Shown here one piece after another: positions 42,201 through 54,300 of a DNA stretch of 64,000 bases. The notes under the pieces are model-generated. The model was not told where the DNA came from, ran no database searches, and saw nothing but the letters and a program-made list of their open reading frames with translations. The translations under genes and the position numbers were made by a program. Source of the stretch: Mytilus galloprovincialis. Lineage: Eukaryota > Mollusca > Bivalvia > Mytilida > Mytilidae. The first letter of the stretch is position 1. The number at the start of each line of letters is the position of its first letter. The stretch covers positions 47,798,872 to 47,862,871 of the forward strand of contig NC_134844.1 in NCBI RefSeq assembly GCF_965363235.1. Reading direction: 5' to 3'.

Positions 42201-42432
42201 AATATATCAGAGACTAAAGATATTAAAAAATCATGCATCTAAGACTAAATTATCAATCAATACACATCCAATGGATTTTAGTGTAAAGACGTCATAAAAA
42301 TCAAAGAAAACCATGACCTTGTGCAATGCCAAGATACAGGTATCGACAGATTGTTTTTCATGAACTGTAATTGATATTTGAAAGTTTTTCAAGGTTTATT
42401 TTATCATGCTCTTTTAACAATATGTGTATTAT

Positions 42433-42578
42433 ATGGCGCGGAATCAGCCATTTTAAAAAGGGAGGGTTCCCAACCCAGGACTAAGGGGGAGTCCAACTAT
42501 ATGTCCCCATTCAAATGCATTGATCGTCCAGAAAAAGGGGGTCCAACCCCCGGAACCCTTCCCCTGGATCCGCCACTG
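42433..42578. mobile_element. CAGTGGCGGATCC-type MITE, decayed left end
   Basis: The right end GGATCCGCCACTG is intact; the left end is degenerate (GGCGCGGAATCAGCC). The interior CCCATTCAAATGCATTGATC matches the family. Confidence 0.8.
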
Positions 42579-43207
42579 TTTTATCAAAGTGATTTATTTT
42601 AAAAGTTTAAAAGGATTAAAAAAGGATTGAAAACCAAGGATTTGTATAGTACTATACAAATCCTTGTCAAAACCTATATATATATTCTTGTAATATATGT
42701 CTCTGATTGCAACATGAGGTTGTTTTTTTTTAACTTTAAGAACAATTTTACTAGATTTATGATGGGGTTGCACTAATGACAGGACGATTACCCGGATAGT
42801 GACAGGACGGTTGACCGGATGAGATATAAATAGTCATAACTTTTTTGTTATTCGATAGATTTGTTTAATATTTGTAAACCTGAAAGATATTAAACTATAT
42901 TTTATGAAAATTAAAAAAAAAAGAGGGAAAATAATTATTTTTGAGCCAAAAAAATTGACCGGACGGTATTCACACTCGCCGATATACGCTATATATATAT
43001 TCAACTGGCCGACACAAGTGTTCATATATCTTTTGCTTTACAATATTTGACCATGAAACTCAGGAATCTGTGAGATTGAATAATATATTACACAAAAATA
43101 TAAACTTTATAGTAAAAAAAATCTGCAAAAAAAGTTGACCGGACGGTATTCACATTCGACGATGTACGCGTTGATTATATTGAACTGAGCGACAAAAAAA
43201 ATGTCAG

Positions 43208-43724
43208 TCACTGATTGCAATGAAGTAACCCAGTGGGATTTGCCAGTATGGTGGATTTGTCATAAAGGTTTTGGTATTTATCAATTACCCATTTGCCACT
43301 GTGAGTAAGAATGTCCTTTTCCATCTTTTCAAAGTATACTACTACCGGTTTTGACCACTTTCTGATTAATTCATCTTTTAATGTCATATACTCTGCTTCA
43401 GAGTCAGACCTTAAGAACATCATTACCAATGGTGACTGATTTTGTACCATTATTTATCCACAGATATTGGTCACATTTCCAATCATCTGCACCATTTTGA
43501 AACAAATAAACTTCGTTTGCCTTTGGCTTATAAGGGGGAACATTCGATGTACGAGATGTTTCCGGTTTAGTTAAAATATCTACTATTTCTGTTTGATGTA
43601 ATACATCTGTATGCATATAGACAATAGACCCACTGTCCATTTTGATATTTTGTCTACTAGTAAGTTGTGCTAATATGATGGCTATACAACTTTCTTTAAA
43701 AAGACAGGCCTTTAAATAAAACAA
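43208..43724 (-). CDS. Unrecognised protein segment inside TIR element (two overlapping frames)
   Basis: I do not recognise this protein. The upstream frame (43724-43404) has complex, protein-like composition: HTDVLHQTEIVDILTKPETS, then KANEVYLFQNGADDWKCDQY and LWINNGTKSVTIGNDVLKV, stopping at 43404. The downstream frame (43450-43208) reads FLRSDSEAEYMTLKDELIRK, then VVVYFEKMEKDILTHSGKW and ends TGLLHCNQ before a stop. They overlap by 47 bp around 43430, so a frameshift joining them is likely. No membrane segment or catalytic motif is visible; WKCDQY.W and charged helices suggest a soluble protein. It could be the C-terminal part of a gene captured by, or native to, this transposon. Confidence 0.5.
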
Positions 43725-43920
43725 TATATAGTAGCACTAATATCAATCTATTTACTTTTGTATTTATAAATATATGTTTAACAACTGTCTTTAAAAAGAC
43801 ATGCCTTTAAATAAAGCAATATATATAGTAGCACTATTATCAATCTATCTCTATAGTTCAATAATGAATATATATTGAAAATTGTCTTTAAAAAGACATG
43901 CTAAAAGCAAAATAGAGTAG
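43690..43920 (+). repeat. Tandem repeat, about 96-bp unit, 3 copies
   Basis: CTTTAAAAAGACATGCCTTT followed by AAATAAAGCAATATATA and TAGCACTAATATCAATCTAT begins at about 43691, 43788 and 43883; the third copy is truncated. Confidence 0.8.
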
Positions 43921-45155
43921 AAATATAATTTGTGCGATCTGAACTGGTTGAAAGTCAGAGCATAAATGACTGAACAATTGAATAGTTATTACTAGGTGAG
44001 TTAAATGTTAATCTGAAATCCTGAACTTCATAAAATTTCTTCTTTAATTGGATACTAATTACAAACTGATTATAAGGTAATTCAATTAAATGTATTTGAT
44101 GTCTCAGGTGTGAAAACTTTATTGACATGTTATTTGGCTTGATTGATGATTACAACAAGTGTCAAAATTAGATTAATTTGATTAAATATCATTACTTCTA
44201 TTATGCATTGGTGAACTCGCTCACATAAACATTTTGGGCTCATTGTTTTTACTTTAAAGTTTATTTATTTTTCTTATAAAATATTTATTAATCTCACAAT
44301 TTAATTCATTTCATGGACAGATATATTATAAACTGAATGAAGAGATATTAACACTTGTGTCGATCAGTTCAATATATTTAAATCATAATATCGGCGAATG
44401 TTAAATCCGTCAGATCAACTTTTTTTTTGAAGAACAACATTTTACATATTTAATATAAAGTTTATATTTACTTATTGATCTCTCAGATTTCATAATTTCA
44501 TAAATTTGATAAAATAAAAGAGATATAAACACTTGTGTCTACCAACTTATTATATTTAAGGCATATAACGGACGAATGTTTGTTCCGTCCGGTCAACTTT
44601 TTCTGAAGAAAAACATTTTTATTTACTATAAAGTTTATATTTTCATATCAAGTATTTATTGATCTCGTAGATTTCTTAGTTTCGTGTAAAAATATTGTAA
44701 AACAAATAAGATATTGACACTTATTTTTATCAGTTCAATATAATTAACGCGTACATTGGCGAATGTGAACACCGTCCGGTCAACTTTTTTTGGAGACAAA
44801 CTTTTTTTCACTTTAAAGTTTATATTGCCGTATCCAATATTTATTATTCTCACAGATTCCTGAATTTCATGATCAAATATTGTAAAACAATTAAGAGATA
44901 TCAACACTTGTTGTCGAGGGGTTGAATATATGTATAGCGTATATCGGCGAGTGTGAATACCGTTCGGTCAACTTTTTTGGCTCAAAAATAAATGTTTTCC
45001 CTCTTTTTTTTTAATTTTCATAAAAATATAGTTTAGTATCTTTCAGGTCTACAAATATTAAACAAATCTATCGAATAACAAAAAAGTTATGACTATTTAT
45101 ATGTCGTCCGGTCAACCGTCCTGTCACTATCCGGGTAATCGTCCTGTCATTAGTG

Positions 45156-45588
45156 CTTCCCTTTATGATGCACTTTTTCAAAGCAGTATCTATCTTTCAA
45201 GGTGAAAAATATCACAATTATTTCCACGCATTTTGGCATTTTCATGGCTCTTAAATAGAATAACACTTCCACATTTTACAACGCGCCAAATCTCATCGAA
45301 TACTGGTTCTAATTACTGGTTTTCTCAAAATCTTCCACTAGGTGTCGTCATCGATTTCCTGTTTACAAGCTGTCAAAATCGAGAAAAATCACTTACTTAC
45401 AACTTATTTTACTTGGTATGCTCGTTTGGGTTACTTCTAATTATAATGCGCAACCTTTAATCATTGACATGTTCATATTTGTTCTCATTTTTATAGAAAT
45501 TGTAATCTGTCATTGTAGAAAAAAGCTGTGTACAAAATAGACATCCATGAGCAAATGATGAGCTGATGAAGCTAATCATGGCACGAGT
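45156..45588. other. Intergenic, nothing recognised
   Basis: AT-rich spacer between two mobile elements. The open frame at 45233-45460 has no recognisable similarity. Confidence 0.4.
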
Positions 45589-45714
45589 TAGTCCAAATAA
45601 TTATGACATCTTGAAAGGCTATTATATTTGTTTGCTTTGATGCCTTACATCACCAGAAGGCGCCAAAGGAAAAGTTTTAAATAGCCTTCCAAGACGTCAT
45701 AATTATTTGGACTT
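45589..45714. mobile_element. Mutator-like MITE, diverged relative of 27226-27393
   Basis: TAGTCCAAATAATTATGACA and its complement at the ends, GAAGGC/GCCTTC-type inner sequence, shorter spacer. No exact flanking duplication seen. Confidence 0.75.
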
Positions 45715-45756
45715 GTGCATGGGCACAACTTTCTGCATGCGTTAATAATTTTTTGG

Positions 45757-46364
45757 TACAGTGGGGTGCTCATTTTCGCCATATCTTTCCATGTTTTCTA
45801 CAGTTTATGTTCAGGTCTATATGTTTTTGAAGTATACGATATTTCTATATGAAGATAACTTCAAATGCAAAATATTCTTAAGCTTGAAAACGAGTTTGTT
45901 TGGAAATAATCATCTGAAAAGTTAGATTTAAGGGTGTTTGCAATTGCCTGATGTTTTGTCAATGGGGGACACATATTCGCCTTTTTGTATATCTATTTAA
46001 ACCCAAATAACTGCAGCTTTAAACAATATTTTTCAAATCAACTTCTTTACAGATGACAATAGTAGACATTTTAAAGGTGTACAGAACTGAAATTTAGGGC
46101 AATCAGTAAAAAATTTACTAAGAAATACTTCTTTGAAATCGTGTTTTTTCATTCAGGAAATTGGCCGAAAATCGTTGTCCGTTTTTCGGTCCTTTGCGGT
46201 AAGTGCCGCAATTTTGTTGTAGTTTAAAAAATAACCATATTTGTTATAAAAATCTTAAGTCACCAGCATATTTCTTCCATTTCAGCCATCTTTTGAAGTA
46301 TTTACACCTCAAAATAGTAAAACGGCGAAATTGTGTCCCCGGCAAATATGCGCACCCCACTCTA
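45757..46364. mobile_element. About 605-bp MITE with TA-flanked CAGTGGGGTGC ends
   Basis: TACAGTGGGGTGCTCATTTT at the left and its diverged complement (GCGCACCCCACTCTA) at the right, with TA at both borders as in mariner-type insertions. Contains GTCAATGGGGGACACATATT and a related CCCCGGCAAATATG stretch. No transposase. Confidence 0.65.
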
Positions 46365-49047
46365 CACATTTTGTACTTGGCGATCACAATACTTGTTTAT
46401 AATTCCATTTTTTTTCCATATCATACTAGTTAGATTTGCACATATTTTATATTGTGATTTTGTATAACATTAATTTTGTATGATTACAATTTGTAATGGA
46501 ATTATAGTTATTTTGTACCATTGCAAATTGTACCAATCCACCTTTAATATAGATATTTGTTCCCATAATTTACTAGATTTCACACAGGTTCCTGTAAAAG
46601 TTTGATCGACACAGAAAGACACAATGAACAGATCTGAGAGTACTTGCAGTTATCTGACAGCTAGTTCAAAGCCACTAACACTAGTTTTTTCAGTCCTAAC
46701 TTTCTTAAATATTTTTAAAGAAAAAAATCTTAGAGTACTGTAAAAAAAAAATGGAAAATGGCCCTAGCCTGCAGTTCAGTGGTACACAATTAAGATTTCA
46801 AAAAGTATTGTAGTTGTTTTAAATGACAGAATTCAGTTGAATTTTAGATAACTTACTATCAACTTTAATCGAATGTTTAGATTTAGAAGATGCAGATTTC
46901 TTCCCTGGTCCAAATTGAACGCTAAGCTAAGGAAACAAAATTACATTAAACAACAATTGATTTCAATATTGTCAACCTTTCTACATGTTCTAGCTGCTCT
47001 TTTTTTCATTTTTTATATGAAGACTATCAAAAGATACCCCCCTAAAAAAAAAAAAAAAAAAATTGAAACAAGGGCCGTCTTTCCCCTCAGAGCTATTCAG
47101 CTCTTTGATTTTTATATTATATTTAAATTGAATTTTTTGTTTCACAAAATCAAAAGTTGAAAGATATCCACTGAATATTAAAAAAGTTATTGAAGTTAGA
47201 ATTAGTCCGACCATAGATTTTAAGGTCCCTTCAGGTCTTTTCATTTCTCGCAATAAAGAATTAGGGAAAACAGCATAAAAAATCATCGAAAGATCAAATT
47301 GGAAAATTCATAGAGAAATCGGAAATACTAACTGTAGAAATTTTTTAACATTGTTACACTAAATTCTTAACACTAATGATAAACAATAACCCACTCATAT
47401 AATGGTTGCCATTACAGGAAAAAGGTAATTAAATTAAAGTATCTTTTAAGACTGGCTAAAACAATACATTGTTACCAAACTTTTCAACAGTATGATGTAG
47501 ATATTCTAAATGCAGGAAATAGAAAATTTGAAAGAATCTATACATGTACTCTTATTGCATTTTATCTTCATTTTAATATTTTATTCTTACTTTAACGAAT
47601 AATAACAATACATTATTTCCTGGTTCTCAACAGATTGATTCAAATCTTGACTTTTAAATAAAGGCAGGAAATTAAAAGTTTGAGAACATGAAGGATCATT
47701 TGTGACTACTGTCTTTTGTCTTTACTTCAATATTTTATTCCAGTTAATCACTTTCCATGTAGAATTTCTATAACTGTAAGAAAAGAGATTATTTGTAAAA
47801 AAATTTAACCCTCATACTTTCAGCATTAACTACATGTAAATGTAATACATTGTATTTTATTTTTATGTTGAAAAGATTTCTAGAATGCTAGATGCACTCT
47901 TTATTTAATTGTCATGACTTGCATGATATGGCATTTATGATTTATTACCATCCCCAACTAAATATGTTGTTTTTTTAAAGAAAAAATAATACATGTACAC
48001 TTATGACGATGGTAATTTAATGTGGTACCTTACACCTGAACTAAAATTAATTTGGCTCGTTTAATTTTCTTAAAATTTTGACAAAGTATTTACTTTGACC
48101 CTTTGACAAAAATATAAAAAAATCAAAAAAAAATCGAACCAACCGTTTAATCAGAAAAATTACACTGGTTATATAGCAGTTTGACAAACACTCATTTTGA
48201 TCATTGAGAAGCTTAATATTCCCTCAAGAACACAACGTCATTAAAACGTTTAGCTGATTTTACAGAGTTATCTCCCTGTAGTGTTAGGTAACCTTAATCC
48301 CAAAATTTCAAGAGAACCGTCAACACCATCATGAACATGATGAACAGGACCAAAAAAATAAATATGATAATAAAACATTAATTACAAACAAGGGACTATT
48401 TTGTATCTGAAATAATTTTTAATTCTGGAAAATTTAATTTGAAATTTGTAATGAAAACTTGCCAAACGAAATTGGTGTTTGCATGGCTAAGGTTCTTCAT
48501 TTCTTTATATACAGAAAAACTGATTGATGATTACTTTCTAACCCATGTCATGCATGTATTGCTAATAATTAAAATTCATTTTTTTTTAATTTCGTATTAA
48601 TTTTTCAAGGTTCAGTTACTTTCACTGATATTTCAGTATGAACTGATCATGATCACTATACACCCCATGCCCCTTAGTCATCATGGTCATGAATGCATGG
48701 CTAACCCCCTTTAACTAGGTTAGTTTTCATTATAAATTTTTCAAAATTTGTCCTTGTTTATAGAGAAAACTGAAGAAATTCTACCAAACAGGGGGAATGA
48801 TCTCAGGTTACCTAGAAGGTTCAGCACCTTTTGGTTCACTTTTGACACCTGTCATATTATTCTTGTCAAAATGATACATTTATATTATATTATGTAAGTC
48901 AAAACAACATACCCAAACATGCCAAATGTATGTGCTGTTTCCAAATTATTGATCATCTTTTTACCCCCGTAGATCGACATGATTTATTGTAATTCTTATT
49001 CATGTTATTACCTATGTCTTTATCATAACTATACCAATTTTATCTTT
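46365..49047. other. Intergenic, nothing recognised with confidence
   Basis: AT-rich. 46854-46924 on the minus strand has fair splice-like borders around VQFGPGKKSASSKSKHSIKV but no partner exons. Poly-A at about 47047-47061. Confidence 0.4.
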
Positions 49048-49340
49048 TTATGGCCCATCCATCTACGATAGGAGGGGCATTATGTTTCCTGGTCTGTTCA
49101 TCCATTCGTCCATCTGTTCTTTCGTTCGTCTGTCTGTCTCTCTTCAGGTTAAAGTTTTTGGTTGAGGTAGTTTTTGATGAAGTTTAAGTTCAATTAACTT
49201 TAAATTTAGTACACATGTTCACTATGCTATGATCTTTCTAATTTTAATGCCAAATTAGAGTTTTTACCCCAATTTCACATTCCACTGAACTTAGAAAATG
49301 ATAATGCAAGTGGGGCATCCATGTACTATGAACACATTCG
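49048..49340 (+). repeat. ATGCCCC/GGGGCAT-end interspersed repeat
   Basis: Inverted relative of 13787-14046: GAGGGGCATTATGTTTCCTG, TTCATCCATTCGTCCATCTG, AGAGTTTTTACCCCAATTTC and AAGTGGGGCATCCATGTACT. Partial copies follow at about 49600-49760 and 50310-50430. Confidence 0.75.
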
Positions 49341-51261
49341 TGTTAATTGAAGAAATAATCCTTTCTTGGCACATACATTTTTTGTATTTGGTAAAGTCTT
49401 AGTTAGCTTTTAAAATCAAAAGTAACTTCATATGCTGTTCTTACCATCCCGTTAGTTAATAAAAATACATCTCAGTCTCCTCCCTCTGTTCCGTCTTTTC
49501 CCTTCAAATTATATGGTCCTTGTTTTATATCTTACTCAAATATGTGCCAAACAAATGGTTTGATGCTAGTTAAAAGCTCAACAACCATTTAGTTTTGTGT
49601 GTCCCACCAAGGTCATTATGTTTTCAATCTGTACATCCCTTCATCCATCTGTTTGTTTCTCTTCCCCACTGCATGTAAAAGTTTTTGTTCAAGTTAGTTT
49701 TTGATTAAGTTAAAGTACAATCAACTTGAAACTTGTTCCCTGTGGTATGCGGTGCATTATGTTTGCACGCAAAAATCAATACATTTGCACGCATTTTTTT
49801 GGCAGGTAAACTGAGGTAAAGTCAGGTAAAATACAGGTTATAATATTATTTATTTATTAATTTGTTCAATTATTTACAAGTGTCAGTACCCCTTCCATTA
49901 GTCTAAGTCTCATGAGGCAGGGGAAAAAAAAAAGATAAAGCTGGATATTTTTTTTTGGTTTCAAATACAATTCAACAAGTCAAAGGTGTATGCAAAATTT
50001 TAAGAAAATCTGTGACATAGCCCATTTATTGTAACTTGACCTTAAGCTTTAATGGAGTTTATACCTGGTTTTAGAATTCAATATGAACAATATATAATTT
50101 GAATCAATAAACTTTTTTCAAAATTAATAATTGATAGTCATATCCATTATGAAAATACCAAAAAAATATAGTCATTTATAATTTGATATAATATTTATTT
50201 ATATTTTTACCTGAGATTACCTGTAAAATGAATGCGAGCAAATGTAATCAAAAGCTGCACGCAAACGTAAAACATGTTAATCCCCAAATGCGTGCTAACG
50301 TAGTGCGCCCATGATATGACCTTTCTAATTTTAATGACAAATGAGTTTTTAGCCCAATTTCCACTGATCATAGAAACTGATTGTGTGATTGATTGGGGCA
50401 TCCATGTACATTTACTTTGGGACACATTCTTGTTACTAAGGATTTTAATGTTTATAGAGCTTGATCCTTTTGATATACAGATATACATGTACTAGTATAT
50501 ATTATATACAAGTGACTAGATGTCTTTCAAATATTTATTTCAAAGCTACATTGTAGGTTGCATTAAATATGCATATATACTCTGCTTCTCCTTTTGATTT
50601 TGAATGTGATATACATGATACAAGGATACATATTGCTATTGACCTGTTTAAAGGTGTACAGATAGGACTCTCATTTTGATAAGGTGTAAATGATAAATTA
50701 TGCATTATTTAATTATCATGATTAAACAGTTATTCCCAGCTTTCACAGTACACCATGTTCACAATGGATTACAAATTGTTAGTTGTAAAAATTTTATAGT
50801 TTATAAAATCAATACAGACATTAGATGGTTGATTTAAGATTTCACACTTTGTCATTTTATGTACATGATGTAGGGTTATAGTGGTCAAATTTTACATTTT
50901 TTTGTGGCATGTACACACAAATAAAGAGGGGATAAGCTTAAGGAAAAAAAATACTAATAAATGTTTGGATTTAAAATTATTTTTTATTAATTGTAGCCAG
51001 GAAGGAAACACTTACGATAGTTATGATAAAATGTCTATACCAAGTTAGGAATATGACAGTTATTTTCTAGGGGTTGATATGATAGCTTTAAGTTTTAATA
51101 GTTTTTACGGACTTCCCCCTTTTTGTTATTACATTTTTAATGATATATATACATGTATGTATGACATAACTGGGATTTTTAATTATTTAAGACAAGAGGC
51201 ATATGAAACATATTGTATTTTTTTTAATATATTAACTAAATTAGATTCATTTATATTTCAG
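49341..51261. other. Upstream flank of ORP gene (5' intron or intergenic)
   Basis: AT-rich with the two partial repeats noted above. Because the first recognised ORP exon has an acceptor site, an untranslated first exon probably lies somewhere in or left of this segment; it cannot be located. Confidence 0.4.
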
Positions 51262-51280
51262 TGAATGAAGACCACAAAGT

Positions 51281-51332
51281 ATGCCTCGTCATGGTAGCAC
51301 TGGTGACGCGGGTGGCAAAAATTCTGTAAATG
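51281..51332 (+). CDS. OSBPL8: ORP8-like exon 1 (first coding)
   Basis: The acceptor (TTATATTTCAG, exon from 51262) is followed by 19 untranslated bases and ATGCCTCGTCATGG. It encodes MPRHGSTGDAGGKNSVN and ends in phase 1 at GTAAGT. The N-terminus is poorly conserved, so the start is less certain than the later exons. Confidence 0.65.
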
Positions 51333-54300
51333 GTAAGTTGTCTTTAAAAGCTAATGCAGATTTAGGGGGTGGGGATGGGGATGGGGGGTGGGTTTGTCTG
51401 GTGCATTTTTCTTGGCTGATTATATAGGGAAGCACTGAAGCATGGCTGAATTAGCCCCTCTCTTACACAGTCAGTTCCAAGATTTTTAACTGGATTTTTG
51501 TGACAAAAATATTGGTTATTGATTTGGGTATGTATGGCGGGCAGCTGGTGGGGTGGTCGGTCAGGCGACAGCCAAATGTTGTCCGTACTCATGAACCGTT
51601 CAACCAAAGCTTTTAAAATTTTAAAGTATGTTGTTGCTGACAACAAAATGGAAGTCAAGTTCAATAATGACGATTTTGACTTTTACGGTTCTGGAGTTAT
51701 GAATCTTGAAAGATTGAAAAATGCCATTTTCTGTCCTGTCCGTGCAGTAACTCATGAACCGTTCAACCAGTACTGTCAGTGCATTAATTTAAACATATTT
51801 ATTTATAGTGGATTGGGAAACAAGTTTTTCAACTTATATTAATCCCTTTCCACTTTGCGGGTGCGAGTGCTGCCTTGTAGCGACATAAGCCTACTCTTTT
51901 TCGAAATCTACAAGGGTGTCTTTTACGTGCAAGAGATATGGCTCTCTCTTAACATGGGTCAGCCATTTATCCTCCCCTTCCGACGATCTTTTAACCTTTC
52001 CTCAAGACCTTACTCGCAAATTGTGTCAAAGGAGAGCCAAAAAATTGAGTCCCTAAAATTTTCATCCTGGAACGGGAAGCAAACCAGGAACCTTTGTTCA
52101 AATATGTTGTTACTGATGACAAAATTGAGATCAAGTTTAGTAATGGAGATTTTCACTTTTTCTGTTCAGGAGTTATGGTTCTTGAAAGATTGAAAAATTG
52201 TGTTATCAGTTACATGTATGTTGTTGCATTTACTCATGAACCGTGCAACCAAAGCTTTTCATATTTTAATATGTTGTTACTGATGACAAAATGGATGTCA
52301 GTTTTGATATTGATGAATTTCACTTATTTAATTTAAACCGTGCATCCATTATGGTTGTTGTGATATTGAAAAATGCCAGGACACAAAATAAATATATATA
52401 TTAATAAATCTGGTTTGCTGTTGCTCTGATAGCCTCTTGTTATTGAATAAGGTATACGAAATATTTTGGCAGTTATTATTTTGGCGAATTCAAAACTAAT
52501 ATCAGTACCTTTGCACGTACACTTTTGAATTGGTGGAAATTATTTTCGCGATTTTCTTGTAACCACGAAAACAAGGCAAAATTTACATCTTGCCAAAATA
52601 ACCCGCTATACGGTATTGACAGTTCTCAATCTGATTTAATGGTAAATTTAAAATGCATGATAAAGGGGAGAAATGAGGATATTCAAATTATTTTAATGAC
52701 CTCTTGGTGAATTACATGTTCTCTTATGTATTATTATCTCTTTATGATAACTATCAAAATAAACACATTTTGTTTTCAGGCACGGGTGAAGACAACCATT
52801 CCCTAGAACCATCTGTCGGTATACCACAGTCGATATCCTCTCCTGTATTTTCTCCTACCAGAACAAGAGCTAGTGTAAGTGTATGTTATACATAGTAATA
52901 AGTCCACTTAATCATTTCTCTTTAATAGCAGGATAAAAAATAGTGTCAGTACATAATTAGTATGGAGTTAGTTCCCTTTTTCACCATTGTCTTGTGACAT
53001 AGAAAGTATAACATTACTTATCTTCAATATTGAAGAATTGCCTCAGTGGTTGAGCAGTATGATAATGTATATCATACATGAAATTTTCGTTTCTGTTCTC
53101 TAACTTTTGTTTGCCTCAACAAAATACTGTATAGCGGGCTATTTTCGCACGTGAAAATTTCACGATATTTACTGAATAAATTATACAAAATATTTTGATG
53201 GATATTATATTGGCAGATTCAAAACTTTTATCTATACATTTGCGTGTACACTTTTATTTGGCGGAATTTATTTAGGTGATTTTTTTCTACCCTGCGAAAC
53301 TAACCCGCTATAAGGTAATTTGACACTTATACACAATGCTTATTACCAGAATACCCATCAAGTTGGAAAGGAGTAATTTCAGTAAGGGCCAAATCCGATT
53401 ATAAAGTTCAATGTAACAATATGAAAAATGTTTTGATTTTAAGACATGTGAGAAAGGTAAACAGAACTATTTCTATCCAAGTTTTATTCTAAAACGTTTT
53501 TACACCCAAATAGGTCTAGATAAGAGATTTTGGCAAAATTTGACAAAATGGGTTGAATTTCAACCACATTAATTAAGGACCAGGAAACATGGAGCGCAGG
53601 CATCAACAAACTTAATATTCAAGTTAGACATTTAAAATGTCTTTACAAACATTGTTTTAAAAGTTCTTTTGATGTCAACGTATGCGCTCTGTTTCCTGAC
53701 TGTTAATCAATAGAAATTTACACATTTTTATTGACATTTTCGTGGAAATCAAAATAAGTACAATTTGTGACTTCATAAGTTAAACACAGGAACGTCAATT
53801 TTCAACAAAAGGGCTTATTTCCGATCAAGTCACTAAGCTCTGATTCATTGTGATATTATTGGTCAATAACTCCTAATTTGAAATTTAAGCTAAAAAGGGA
53901 GGCTATTTTAGGACCGAACCTACTCCTTTAGTGGTGTCATTTCTGTCGTTCTAGGGTTATGTTCCTTTACAAAAGGAAAAATTGCTGGATTTTTGTTTCC
54001 TTTCTCTAACTTTAGTTTGCCTCAACCAAATGTTATGAAACATATACACAATGCTTATTACCACAAAACTCAGATCAAGCACACATTTTAGTAGCATGTT
54101 ACATGCTAGCAGGGGCATCATCTGCAGCCCATGGACACATTCCTCATTAAGTTATATATGATTAAATATACTTCATATTTCAGGACTTTACTGATCAAGG
54201 TACTTGGCTTTTTGCAGTCTACATTTACAGACAGTCTCATATAAATTTTATTGACATGATAAATGCATCAACCGTTGGAATTGTTATAAAACTTGGATAG

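Larger units (their letters stand above)
42771..45155. mobile_element. 2.4-kb transposon with long, complex terminal inverted repeats
   Basis: The outer ends CACTAATGACAGGACGATTA continue through CCCGGATAGTGACAGGACGG and are exact inverted partners. Arms of about 430 bp (42771-43200 and 44720-45155) match closely and each contains two tandem units of about 180 bp with GACCGGACGGTATTCACA. The right side has further, more diverged units from about 44330, so the arms are unequal. Between them lie an unrecognised minus-strand coding segment and a three-copy tandem repeat. No transposase recognised. Flanking duplication not resolved. Confidence 0.82.

Noticed and set aside
45552..45575. CTGATGAAGC match to the hammerhead core
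   Set aside because: No GAAA and cleavage triplet at the needed distance.
46854..46924. Minus-strand exon-like segment (GPGKKSASSKSKHSIKV) with GTAAGT donor
   Set aside because: Low-complexity Lys/Ser composition and no partner exon; kept only as a note.
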